From assembly GCF_015223055.1 (NCBI RefSeq), contig NZ_JADFBX010000002.1:372001-436000 (forward strand): a stretch of DNA of 64,000 nucleotides. Direction: 5' to 3'. The position numbers and the translations under genes were made by a program. Below, piece after piece: positions 1-8,254 of the stretch (its first letter is position 1; each line of letters opens with the position of its first letter). This DNA is from Pedobacter sp. MC2016-24 (GTDB taxonomy: Bacteria > Bacteroidota > Bacteroidia > Sphingobacteriales > Sphingobacteriaceae). The notes beneath the pieces are model-generated. The model saw only the letters and a list, made by a program, of their open reading frames with translations, ran no database searches and had not been told where the DNA came from.

Positions 1-621
1 GCTGTATTTCCCGAACTTTCTTTTTAAAGTAGCCTTTAGCTTACCACTGCCATCATCTTCCAGCAAATATTGCCATAAATACCCCCCATCTTTCGGACCT
101 GTTTTTCTACCAGCAATGGCGTAAATCTGCCCCTGTGGATTGGTATATAAAGCTATACCCATCAAGTCACGGAACATTTCCCCCGTCTCACCTTCAAAAA
201 CAGGTATTCCGCCGTTGTCTATGGCCTTCATGTCCGGTAAAGAAAAAATACGCAGCTTATGTGTCATCCGTTCTGTAGTTACAGCAATGTCCACCTTTTT
301 GCCGCCAAGCATCAATCCATAAGCGATGTCTACATTGTTCGGTCTTTTCAATCCTGAAATTGTTTTTTCTTTAATGATTTTTCCTTTGAGGTCAAATACA
401 TACAGCCCGCCATTTTCGTCTTTATCTGTTCCGATGACCAATGATTGTGCAGGGTTGACAGGGTTCACCCAGATTGCAGGATCGTCAGAATCAAATTGTA
501 CAGGTTCGGTAACATAGCGTGGTTTTACTGCCGTAGCGTCTACAACTGGTTTTTGTGTACAAGCAGTCAATGTTAGCATGACTGAGGCGGTAAGGAAAGC
601 TATTGATTTAAAATTATGCAT
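1..621 (-). CDS. Beta-propeller phytase (3-phytase), lipoprotein, 3' part outside window
   Basis: Reading leftwards from an ATG at 621, this frame is open to the window edge (207 codons, in frame at base 1), so the C-terminal part is missing. The protein starts with a lipoprotein signal ending in LTAC (Cys21). The motif DDPAIWV (residues 46-52), followed by GTDKDENGGLYVFDLKGK and RPNNVDIAYG, is typical of the beta-propeller (BPP) phytases, calcium-dependent enzymes that release phosphate from phytate. It is the last visible gene of a minus-strand run after a TonB receptor and a beta-helix lipoprotein, which fits surface capture of organic phosphate. The family is usually about 350 residues or more, so roughly 40% is unseen. 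The family call is firm; the substrate is inferred. Confidence 0.88.
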   Translation of the reverse strand, partial: MHNFKSIAFLTASVMLTLTACTQKPVVDATAVKPRYVTEPVQFDSDDPAIWVNPVNPAQSLVIGTDKDENGGLYVFDLKGKIIKEKTISGLKRPNNVDIAYGLMLGGKKVDIAVTTERMTHKLRIFSLPDMKAIDNGGIPVFEGETGEMFRDLMGIALYTNPQGQIYAIAGRKTGPKDGGYLWQYLLEDDGSGKLKATLKRKFGKYS

Positions 622-659
622 TGAATTTAGTGTTATATTTATTTGGTTAAAGTTTATGT

Positions 660-1913
660 TTAGTTGGTTCCGTAAGCACCAATATAGGTAGAAGGTGCAG
701 GAGAAGTGTAAGTGATGCCATTTAAAACAAGACCGGCAGCGTGATGACGGGTAAAGTCGGTCTTTCCTTTTCCAAGGGCTGGCGATCCGGCCAATAAATG
801 AAAGTCCCAGGCGGTATTGAATGTGGCATTGTTTACATCTGTATTTACCGGGTAGCTCACAAATTTAGGGTCATTGTCGCCTGCATTTTTACCAATCACA
901 TCATTTGTTCCTGCAATAATTTCAGTGCTGGGTTGAAACTGATTGGCGGTAGTTTGGCTATAGCCGTAATATAGGTTGTTGCCAAATAGCGACCGACTGT
1001 CTTCTGGGCCTTTGGTGTCGCGCTTGATACCAAAGCGGGTGTTGGCAAACAGGTTGTTGAATATGCTTACCCTTACTGTCGCTTCTACCCATATAGAACC
1101 CCCTTTAGCTGTTGGTCTGCGCCAACCAGTGTTGACCAGTGTATTGTTATAAGCGATGATATAGGCTTGTGGGGTTCTGTCGCCACTGTTTGATAATTTC
1201 AAAGCATTGGTATTGGTGCTATATACCAGGTTATATGCCACATCAGCTAAGCATCCTGATTTGAAGTTAATGGCTTCACCACCAGTTAAGCCTGTGGTAT
1301 AAAACTTGTTATTTGCGAAGATGATCTTTCCACCCTCTATATAGGTACAGTCTTCCTGTAGGTTTCTGAAAATGCTATTGGTAACAACCAATTTACCGTT
1401 TACATTGGCAAACCAAAGTGCAGGGAGGTTTTCTCCGGCCTTTCCTTTATACAATTTTTGTTTCACTGATGTAGAGGCATCAGAAGTTGTTGCCCCTGCA
1501 TATTCTATAATGGTATAATTTAGTAGTAATTCAGTGCAACTCGGGGCAGCCAGGATACCACCCCATAAACGGCCAAACTTATTTTCTTCAGTCCGTTTTG
1601 ATTCATCAACTGTAAATTTGATTGGGAATGCCGCAGTACCTTCTGCATAGAGGTTTCCTTTTACAATGATCTCCGGTTTAGCTTCCGTATCCATGATTAC
1701 AGTTACACCTTCTTCTATGGTAAGTGATTGGCCTTCCGGGATAATGATATCTCCTGTAATGTGTTGCACACTTCCCCTTTTCCATACGCCTGAGATTTCA
1801 CCAATGGCAGAACCGTTTGCAGAATCTGTATCCACATCAATATTTGCTTTTTTACAACCGGTATAGCTAACTGCAAGTACCATCAGGCAGATTAACATTT
1901 GTTTTGCTTTCAT
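660..1913 (-). CDS. Lipoprotein with right-handed beta-helix-like repeats
   Basis: This predicted secreted lipoprotein has about 417 residues. A start at 1913 gives a compact signal peptide (MKAKQMLICLMVLAVSYTGC) ending at a lipidation cysteine followed by two lysines; an in-frame ATG at 1940 would add nine residues. Residues about 45-75 contain GDIIIPEGQSLTIEEGVTV, the 'G-x-LTIE-x-GV' strand pattern common in secreted parallel beta-helix proteins, and later segments (NSIFRNLQEDC, NNLFANTRFG, NNLYYGYS) repeat the Asn-ladder/turn pattern of such folds. It ends with PSTYIGAYG, seen in similar Bacteroidota proteins. The gene begins about 30 nt after the TonB receptor upstream, so co-transcription with receptor and phytase is likely. 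No catalytic motif was recognised; it may bind ligand at the cell surface. Confidence 0.75.
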   Translation of the reverse strand: MKAKQMLICLMVLAVSYTGCKKANIDVDTDSANGSAIGEISGVWKRGSVQHITGDIIIPEGQSLTIEEGVTVIMDTEAKPEIIVKGNLYAEGTAAFPIKFTVDESKRTEENKFGRLWGGILAAPSCTELLLNYTIIEYAGATTSDASTSVKQKLYKGKAGENLPALWFANVNGKLVVTNSIFRNLQEDCTYIEGGKIIFANNKFYTTGLTGGEAINFKSGCLADVAYNLVYSTNTNALKLSNSGDRTPQAYIIAYNNTLVNTGWRRPTAKGGSIWVEATVRVSIFNNLFANTRFGIKRDTKGPEDSRSLFGNNLYYGYSQTTANQFQPSTEIIAGTNDVIGKNAGDNDPKFVSYPVNTDVNNATFNTAWDFHLLAGSPALGKGKTDFTRHHAAGLVLNGITYTSPAPSTYIGAYGTN

Positions 1914-1946
1914 TTTCTTTATTTTATGATGAATGGTCAAGTGGAT

Positions 1947-4718
1947 TTATAATTTGTAACGTACACCCAATAAATAGGTCTGCATATAGTGGTCGTTACG
2001 GATCAGTGTTTTTCCGTCAAACGTTGTTGCTGTATTTGCATTTTCAGGATTGGTTCCTTTAATGAATAATTTGGTCGGTGTATTTAACAGGTTTCCAGCT
2101 TTGATAAATACGCTCAGGTTATTTTTGAACCTTTTCTCCGCAGAGGCATCCATTTGGATAAAGCCCTGTTGCCACAAATCATTGTCTAAAAATTGAGAAA
2201 CAGTATTGATTCTTGGTCCGGTATAACCGGCAGCCAATTGTGCATCATATCCATGCTTTCCGCCTTTATAAAGTAGCGAAATGTTGGCGATATGCTCAGA
2301 TTGTCCATATAACGGCCTGCTCTGGTCAACAAAAATTGTTTTTAAATCGCCCTGTTCATCTCTGATTCTTGAGCTTTTTGGTGTAGTAATTTTAGAGTGG
2401 GTATAGGTATAGTTGGCCTTGATCCCGAATTTGTGTACAAACTTAACGTAATCTACTTCAAGTCCATAGTTGCGTGCATTTCCAAAGTTTCCTGGTAAAT
2501 AATAAGTGTCCTGAGGACGGATCGGATCGGCCTGAAAGCTGTATTCTATGGGGTTCTTGATGTTTTTGTAAAAGGCACCTACCAGCAATTGGTCAGTTTC
2601 ATTTGGGAAGAAATCATACCGCAAATCATAGTTGTCTGCGATAGCACGTTTCAGGTCTGGATTACCTTTTTCTTTGTAATCATCCTGAATTAAACTTCCA
2701 CCCGGTACCAGTTCATAAAATCCAGGACGGTTCAGCGCGCGAAAATAAGAAGCATGCAGTTGTTGTTTGTCGGTTAGTTTATATTTCAAATTCAGACTCG
2801 GTAAAAAATCTGTATATACCTGGCTACCTACCGGACGTAACTCTGCTGCCGGGAACAACATGTGATAGCCCTGATTGGTATGTTCTATTCTCAGACCACC
2901 GATTAGTTCCAGGTCTTTGCTGATCAATGAAAACATGCCATAACCTGCGGTTAATTTTTCAGATGCATCATAAGTTAATGCGTTGTCAACTGATCCTGTA
3001 GGGTTCTTAATTGTCCATGCAATTTCGGTGTACTGATTGAAGTCTGTTCCGTATAATGCATTTGGATTAGTAGAAGTGAAGATGTATTGATTGTAAAAGC
3101 TACTGCGTTGTTTATCACGATATAAACCGCCTGCGCTAAATTCAAGTTTGGCATCGGAAATTTTTACATTGTAAATAAAATTCAGGTAACCTGCTTTATC
3201 TTCCTCTGTATTTCGCTCCCAGCGGCGTGTGTAAGCATCACCGATCGCGGGCGCATAGGTACGACGGTCAACAAAGTTTTCGCGTACACCAAGAATGTTG
3301 ATGTTGTTTTGGTCAGGTACATCATTCTTTGCCGACGAATAAACTGCCGACCAGGTGATTTTAAATTTTTCCGGAATGAGTTGATGACTGCCTTGTAGTG
3401 TACTGTTGTAAATCTGTTGTTCGGTGTAGCGCGTACGGGTTGCATAATTCAGTTTCGCATTTCCTTTATCGGGCTCATAGCCGCTAGTAAAATCTGCTTG
3501 TTTTGAATCACGCGTTTGTAAACTGATCAGATCAACATAAGCATTATATAAAGTCAATTTATGATTTTTGTTAAATACATAGTCCAGTTTGGCGTGTAGG
3601 CCAGAACGTTTGTTTTGTTCTGAATATTGCCTTTCATCTTTGCTCATTACCGTTCCATATTTACTGGCTGCTCCAACTACGGAAGTATTGTAAAAGGTAC
3701 TGTTGCTACCCCTGTAAGTGTTCTGATAACTACCTGCAACCAACACACCAAGTTTACTGTTCAAATACCTGTTACCGATAGAAAAACCACCGACAAGATT
3801 TGGAGCAGGATGTTTGGAAGTGTAATCTACCGTGCCTTTTGGAAAATCGGCAGTGGTTGCTTTGTAACTTTTACCATTGATTTCATAAGGCGATCTGTGA
3901 TTGATGTCTGAGGCATTAAAACCCATAAAGTTACGGTCGATAAATAGCTGACTGTATCCTGTGGCGAGATTGGCATTGATTCTCAGCTTTTCAGGTGCAT
4001 CTTTCATCACCATATTGACTACACCGCCAACTGCATCTGCTTCCATGTTTGGCGTTAAGGTTTTATTGACTTCTAATCGCTCTAACAGTTCAGCAGGGAA
4101 AATATCCAGGGGGACATACCTGTATTTATTGTCAGGACTTGGAATTTTCACCCCGTTTACCAGGGTTTGGTTGTATCTTTTGTCCATTCCCCTAATGATG
4201 GCATATTGCCCGTCGCCGCTGCTACTTCTTTCAATGGAAATTCCAGATACACGCTGTACAACATTTGCAACAGTTAAATCCGGTGATGCTTCAATGGCGC
4301 GGCCAGATACGACATTGATCAGTGATAATGATTTCTGCTCCAGGCGCCGGGCGGTTTTTTCTGCAGCACCGTCTCCCTTACTTGAAATGACAACCTCACT
4401 CAATTCCTTATCACTGGTTTCAGATAAATAAATTTTTAAAACCGGGTTATCCTCCTTGAGGATGGTGATTTTTTGTTGCAGGCTCTTATACATGACGTAA
4501 GACACCTTTAGGGTATAATTACCAACTGGTGGATGTTTGATTTCGAAAGAGCCGTCTAAGCCGGTTAATACCGCCTTATCTGTATGCTCCAAGTAAACCG
4601 AAGCACCAATCATGGCTTCACCAGTTTTTTGATCGTATACATAGCCCTTTAAGCTGGTTGCTTTGGCTGCTGCTACGCTGAGTAGTAAACATAAAAAAAC
4701 TTGTAAAATTGACTTCAT
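1947..4718 (-). CDS. TonB-dependent receptor with carboxypeptidase-regulatory-like N domain
   Basis: This is a 923-residue outer-membrane receptor. Domains in order are a signal peptide (1-20), a CarboxypepD_reg-like beta-sandwich (about 22-105; GYVYDQKTGEAMIGASVYLE), a plug (about 125-240, including IIRGMDKRYNQTLVNGVKIP and AELLERLEVNKTLTPNMEADAVGG) and a barrel ending in YLLGVRYKL with the usual aromatic/hydrophobic C-terminus. The fused N domain is typical of Bacteroidota receptors, but the protein is not a SusC: it lacks a SusD partner and the SusC signature. Its position directly upstream of the beta-helix lipoprotein and phytase suggests uptake of a phosphate ester such as phytate or its breakdown products. 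It is a single transporter gene with a 258-bp upstream region carrying several palindromes. Confidence 0.9.
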   Translation of the reverse strand: MKSILQVFLCLLLSVAAAKATSLKGYVYDQKTGEAMIGASVYLEHTDKAVLTGLDGSFEIKHPPVGNYTLKVSYVMYKSLQQKITILKEDNPVLKIYLSETSDKELSEVVISSKGDGAAEKTARRLEQKSLSLINVVSGRAIEASPDLTVANVVQRVSGISIERSSSGDGQYAIIRGMDKRYNQTLVNGVKIPSPDNKYRYVPLDIFPAELLERLEVNKTLTPNMEADAVGGVVNMVMKDAPEKLRINANLATGYSQLFIDRNFMGFNASDINHRSPYEINGKSYKATTADFPKGTVDYTSKHPAPNLVGGFSIGNRYLNSKLGVLVAGSYQNTYRGSNSTFYNTSVVGAASKYGTVMSKDERQYSEQNKRSGLHAKLDYVFNKNHKLTLYNAYVDLISLQTRDSKQADFTSGYEPDKGNAKLNYATRTRYTEQQIYNSTLQGSHQLIPEKFKITWSAVYSSAKNDVPDQNNINILGVRENFVDRRTYAPAIGDAYTRRWERNTEEDKAGYLNFIYNVKISDAKLEFSAGGLYRDKQRSSFYNQYIFTSTNPNALYGTDFNQYTEIAWTIKNPTGSVDNALTYDASEKLTAGYGMFSLISKDLELIGGLRIEHTNQGYHMLFPAAELRPVGSQVYTDFLPSLNLKYKLTDKQQLHASYFRALNRPGFYELVPGGSLIQDDYKEKGNPDLKRAIADNYDLRYDFFPNETDQLLVGAFYKNIKNPIEYSFQADPIRPQDTYYLPGNFGNARNYGLEVDYVKFVHKFGIKANYTYTHSKITTPKSSRIRDEQGDLKTIFVDQSRPLYGQSEHIANISLLYKGGKHGYDAQLAAGYTGPRINTVSQFLDNDLWQQGFIQMDASAEKRFKNNLSVFIKAGNLLNTPTKLFIKGTNPENANTATTFDGKTLIRNDHYMQTYLLGVRYKL

Positions 4719-4765
4719 TTTGTAAATCGTTTTTGTTTGGGGTTTGTGTTTTTCTAACTATGCTG

Positions 4766-4863
4766 CAAATCTGTAAAGCCCGGTTCATACTTGCAGATTT
4801 GTGCCGTAAACAAAATGTATACATCGTTACAGCTCCTGTAAACAGAACGTGTACAACGTATAC
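4766..4863. promoter_or_regulatory. Cluster of palindromes upstream of the TonB receptor/phytase genes
   Basis: The gap before the receptor start at 4718 holds an 8-bp inverted repeat, CAAATCTG (4766-4773) with CAGATTTG (4794-4801), and three short perfect palindromes: TGTATACA (4816-4823), TGTACA (4850-4855) and GTATAC (4858-4863). CTGTAAA also occurs twice (from 4771 and 4836). The clustering in one promoter-proximal stretch suggests protein binding sites, perhaps phosphate control, but no known operator was identified. Confidence 0.4.
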
Positions 4864-4976
4864 AGATTCTATTTAAATGCTTGTTTTTAGCTATTTATTT
4901 GTTGCTTTTTCCGCCGTTATCATTAAGTTAGCGTAACATTAACATTGTGTTAAGTTGGTCGATCTGCTGATTTTTA

Positions 4977-6575
4977 TCAAAGTGACTGTATAAAAGTGCT
5001 TAGATTTTCGCCCTGTGGAATGACTAATTTTTTCCGTAAACGGTAGCGTGAAACCCGCAAACTATCTTGTGAAATACCGAATAAAATGGCCATGTCTTTA
5101 GAGCTCAAATTCATCTTGATCAGCGCAACCAGACGAAGGTCATTTGCCGTTAAGTCCCCACTATATTTTTTCAGATTGTCAAAAAAAGATTGGTGGATTT
5201 GCTCAAACATATGACTGAATTCTTTCCAGTGTTTATCATGACTGGCGCGCTTGCTGATTTTAGTGACAATTTGCTGGAGCCTTTTTTTCTGATCTCTTTT
5301 GTCGTCCCGGATCATTTCTTCCAGCTCATTCCGCAACTCTTCCAGAAACTGATTGCTTTGTATCACGTGTAGGGTATTGTTGCTAAGTTCCTGACTTTTA
5401 AGCTCCAGATCTGCCTCAATTGCTTTCTTCTGTATTTCATAAAGCGCATTGCTTTGCTCATTGGCCGCTTTTTCATTTCTGAGTTTTAAGCGCTGCCTGC
5501 TGATGATACTTACTGCCAGCATGATCAAAAGCACAATGATCAGTGCTGTACCAATATAAATGAACTGGTTTGCCCTTCTTTCCTGCTCAAACTGTGTAAT
5601 GGCATCATCTTTTTGCTGGATCTCAAATAAAGTTTGCAATAAGGTCAATTGCTTGTTATTGTCTTCTGTAAATATTTTGAGAAAAATATTGCGGCCCAGT
5701 TCACTATAATGGTATGCACTGTCGTGTCTTTTCATCAGGTCAAAATTCTTCGACAGATCGCGGTAAGCGCTACTCAGCTGATAAGGATCGTTCAGTTTTA
5801 CGGCCATAGCAGCAGCTTTTTTGGTATAGCGAAGTGCTTGTGCATATTTTCCGGTTTTGCGGTAAACATCTCCAATGTTGTTGACGATCTCTATTTGCGC
5901 CAGCTCATTTGAGTTGCGTTGATTGATCTCGAGTGCGTATTGATAGTTTCTAAGTGCAGAGTCCAGCTCCAGTTTATCTTCATAAATGCTACCTATATTT
6001 TCATAAATCTTGGCTATGCCCAGTGAATCCTGTTCCCTTTGGTAGGCAGATAGTGCCAATTGCTGATATTTTACAGCTTTTTCGTAGTTCTGGTGCTTCT
6101 CGTAGGTTTGTCCGATCAAACCATAAGATTCGGCAATGCCCTTGCCGTTTTTTATTTTCTGATAATTGTCCAGTGCTTCCTGAAATTTGGACAGGCTAAT
6201 GCGATATTGTTTGCCATAATAATAAGTTTCTCCAATTTTATTGAGGTTCTTAGCCAGATTTAAGTAATCCTGATGTTTCCTGAAGATGTGATCAGCTTTG
6301 TAATAATATTTGACCGCCTGGGTATAGGCTGCCTGATTGTAAAATAGCTCGCCGAGGTATTGATAACATAGGGCTGCGGCTATCGGATCGTTTTTATCCA
6401 GCGCTTCTTTTAAGGCTGTTTTTATTTTTACAAACGCCGCATCGGGATTGCGTTTAATGAGCGAATCGATTACCGCTTTATCTGTTTTTTTTGTCTGCCC
6501 AAATGAGCAGAAAATGCTGCACGCACAGATCAGAAAAAAAGCAGTCCTGATCCGATTTAAAAAGATTTGTTTCAC
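4977..6575 (-). CDS. TPR protein with transmembrane segment and C-terminal LuxR-like HTH
   Basis: The protein has 532 residues: a signal-like N-terminus (about 1-26), five or more tetratricopeptide repeats (about 50-310; LNKIGETYYYGKQYRISLSKFQEAL, YGLIGQTYEKHQNYEKAVKYQQLAL and similar), a single membrane helix (about 334-356, FIYIGTALIIVLLIMLAVS), a coiled coil rich in Glu/Lys, and a C-terminal helix-turn-helix of GerE/LuxR type (about 480-520, LTANDLRLVALIKMNLSSKDMAILFGIS). This layout is a known Bacteroidota regulator type with sensing repeats outside the membrane and DNA binding inside. The start codon is GTG at 6575. A degenerate -7 box (TAATTTTA, 6587 to 6580 on the minus strand) lies 4 nt upstream of it. 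It lies just upstream of the receptor/phytase genes and may regulate them. Confidence 0.85.
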   Translation of the reverse strand: MKQIFLNRIRTAFFLICACSIFCSFGQTKKTDKAVIDSLIKRNPDAAFVKIKTALKEALDKNDPIAAALCYQYLGELFYNQAAYTQAVKYYYKADHIFRKHQDYLNLAKNLNKIGETYYYGKQYRISLSKFQEALDNYQKIKNGKGIAESYGLIGQTYEKHQNYEKAVKYQQLALSAYQREQDSLGIAKIYENIGSIYEDKLELDSALRNYQYALEINQRNSNELAQIEIVNNIGDVYRKTGKYAQALRYTKKAAAMAVKLNDPYQLSSAYRDLSKNFDLMKRHDSAYHYSELGRNIFLKIFTEDNNKQLTLLQTLFEIQQKDDAITQFEQERRANQFIYIGTALIIVLLIMLAVSIISRQRLKLRNEKAANEQSNALYEIQKKAIEADLELKSQELSNNTLHVIQSNQFLEELRNELEEMIRDDKRDQKKRLQQIVTKISKRASHDKHWKEFSHMFEQIHQSFFDNLKKYSGDLTANDLRLVALIKMNLSSKDMAILFGISQDSLRVSRYRLRKKLVIPQGENLSTFIQSL

Positions 6576-6812
6576 AATTTAAAATTAGGGCGGGCAGTGT
6601 TAAGGATATGTTAAATCCCTTTGCTAAGGTGGACTTGATATTTACTGAAATCCTGAACAAAAACCGGGCACTAGCAGGCGGTTAAAATGAATAAATTGAA
6701 CAGACCTGGCCTTGGCTGTTCCTATTATCTTAGTCATGGTGTTTGGCCAACACAGGCGGTACCCGAAAAGCCATAAACAGAGTAAGGAAAGTAAACTAAA
6801 AGAACTCCTATT

Positions 6813-7019
6813 ATGAAAAATCTAGAACTGAAAAACCTTGGTGTTCAGGAAATGAACGCAAATGAAATGACAACCGTTGAAGGCGGTGGTTTATTAAACA
6901 GTGCACTTAACGGAACGTTAACTTCTGCAGGAAGCCTTGTAAACAGTTTAGGGACTGATTTATCAAGTTTCTTAAATAAAACATTAGCTAATGTTTTCAA
7001 ATTTGTTTGGAGCCTGTAA
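6813..7019 (+). CDS. Double-glycine leader peptide precursor (bacteriocin-like), 68 aa
   Basis: This small secreted-peptide precursor has an N-terminal leader MKNLELKNLGVQEMNANEM ending at VEGG (residues 22-25), matching the double-glycine leaders recognised by C39 peptidase transporters and common in Bacteroidota precursors. Cleavage after Gly25 would leave a 43-residue core with no cysteine and few charges (Asp49, Lys56, Lys63). Hydrophobic residues sit every 3-4 positions (Leu27, Leu28, Leu32, Leu36, Leu42, Val43, Leu46, Leu50, Leu54, Leu58, Phe62), giving an amphipathic helix, and the core ends in the aromatic tail FKFVWSL. The next two genes encode the adaptor and the peptidase/ABC transporter. 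With no cysteine and no modification enzyme nearby, an unmodified class II-type bacteriocin or a signalling peptide fits best. A canonical promoter was not found. Confidence 0.85.
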   Translation: MKNLELKNLGVQEMNANEMTTVEGGGLLNSALNGTLTSAGSLVNSLGTDLSSFLNKTLANVFKFVWSL

Positions 7020-7027
7020 AATCAGCC

Positions 7028-7062
7028 TTAACCGTTATTCTGGCTGCCAGAATAACGGTTAA
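7028..7062 (+). terminator. Strong hairpin between peptide precursor and export genes (attenuator)
   Basis: A perfect 16-bp inverted repeat, TTAACCGTTATTCTGG (7028-7043) and CCAGAATAACGGTTAA (7047-7062), with a 3-nt loop, begins 9 nt after the precursor stop codon. It is followed by TTAATATTTAAA, not a clean U-run. It probably terminates part of the transcripts and protects the precursor mRNA, so that precursor exceeds transporter. Confidence 0.8.
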
Positions 7063-7076
7063 TTAATATTTAAAAC

Positions 7077-8249
7077 ATGCCCCTTTCCAGCCATTCAGCC
7101 GAATCTATTTCTTCCACATCTTTAGTTTACCGCTCACAAATCAGCAAGTCATCACAGCTGATATATTTGACGGCTGTACTTTTTATCCTGCTTACTGTTG
7201 CTGCTTTGCCTTTCATCAGAACGGCTATCAGTGTGAAGGGCAATGGCATGATTCAATCATCCATTGAAAAAACTGAACTCATTATCCCAATAAATGGGCG
7301 CTTAATTCAATATAAACTGACAGATAATCAAAAGCTGAATCAGGGTGACCTGCTATTGGTTATTGACGCCGGATTACCTAGCCAGCAAAGTTCCTTAGTC
7401 CAAGGTCGTGCAGGCCAGTTACGTCAGTTTCTTGCCGACATTGATATGCTTTTGTCTTTCAGTACGCTGAACAAAACCAACTCACCTTCGCTTCAAACAG
7501 GGCAGTACAACGCCGCATGGCAACAATTTATACAGGAGCTGGACAATGCCGGAATTGTGAAAAGGCAGGCTTCCAATACCTTTTCCCGCTATAATAAACT
7601 ATACCAGAGTAAGGTGCTTACAGAATCTGAATATGAAAAATACAAATATGAATTGGAGCAAGCCGAATCGGCCTATGCCCTGATCCGTAGCAAATATAAA
7701 ACCCAATGGCAAACTGAAGCCAATGAATACCGGAATGAATTGCGTCAGTTATCCGGGCAGCAGGCCGAGCTTAGTGAGCAAAAAAAGCAATATACGGTAA
7801 AGGCCCCAGTCAGCGGTTCTGTTCAAAACCTGGTTGGTCTGCAGAAAGGCAGTTATGTGTTTGCCAATCAAAAAATAGGTGAGGTTTCGCCAGATGCGGG
7901 AATTGTAGCCATATGTTATATCAAACCCGCGGATATCGGATTGATCCGGAAAGGGCAGGAAGTTCGTTTCCAGGTAGAAGCTTACAATTACAATCAATGG
8001 GGCTCGGCAATAGGTAAAGTGGTGGATATTTCTGACGATATCATTGTTTTGAACGGCAATCAGCCTGTATTTAAAGTAAAGTGTAAATTAAATGCAGATC
8101 ACTTGTCTTTAAAAAATGGATACAAGGGGTACCTGAAAAAGGGAATGAACTTTACCGCACGTTTCACAGTTACCAATCGAAGCTTATACCAGTTGCTGTA
8201 TGATAAGGTTGATGATTGGGTAAATCCTAACGTTAACACCAAGACCTGA
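7077..8249 (+). CDS. HlyD-family membrane fusion protein of peptide export system
   Basis: This 390-residue periplasmic adaptor has a short cytoplasmic N-terminus, one membrane helix (about 29-51, YLTAVLFILLTVAALPFI), a lipoyl/barrel-sandwich half-motif (VKGNGMIQSSIEKTELIIPINGRL), a long alpha-helical hairpin (about 110-235, rich in Gln/Glu/Lys), the second lipoyl half (about 240-275, YTVKAPVSGSVQNLVGLQKGSYV) and a beta-barrel domain (about 275-375). It would link the inner-membrane ABC transporter to an outer-membrane TolC-type channel, which is not encoded here. It ends 5 nt before the transporter gene, so the two are translated from one message. Confidence 0.92.
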   Translation: MPLSSHSAESISSTSLVYRSQISKSSQLIYLTAVLFILLTVAALPFIRTAISVKGNGMIQSSIEKTELIIPINGRLIQYKLTDNQKLNQGDLLLVIDAGLPSQQSSLVQGRAGQLRQFLADIDMLLSFSTLNKTNSPSLQTGQYNAAWQQFIQELDNAGIVKRQASNTFSRYNKLYQSKVLTESEYEKYKYELEQAESAYALIRSKYKTQWQTEANEYRNELRQLSGQQAELSEQKKQYTVKAPVSGSVQNLVGLQKGSYVFANQKIGEVSPDAGIVAICYIKPADIGLIRKGQEVRFQVEAYNYNQWGSAIGKVVDISDDIIVLNGNQPVFKVKCKLNADHLSLKNGYKGYLKKGMNFTARFTVTNRSLYQLLYDKVDDWVNPNVNTKT

Positions 8250-8254
8250 AGCAG

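Noticed and set aside
3961..4431. 156-codon plus-strand frame
   Set aside because: Antisense to the plug domain of the TonB receptor.
6739..6753. TTGGCCAA-centred dyad before the precursor gene, and TATCTTAG at 6726-6733 as promoter
   Set aside because: The dyad is short and imperfect, and no -33 element at proper distance was found; kept out as unsupported.
6687..6776. Small 29-codon frame (MNKLNRPGLGCSYYLSHG...) upstream of the peptide precursor
   Set aside because: No leader-type features or double glycine; likely part of the untranslated or promoter region.
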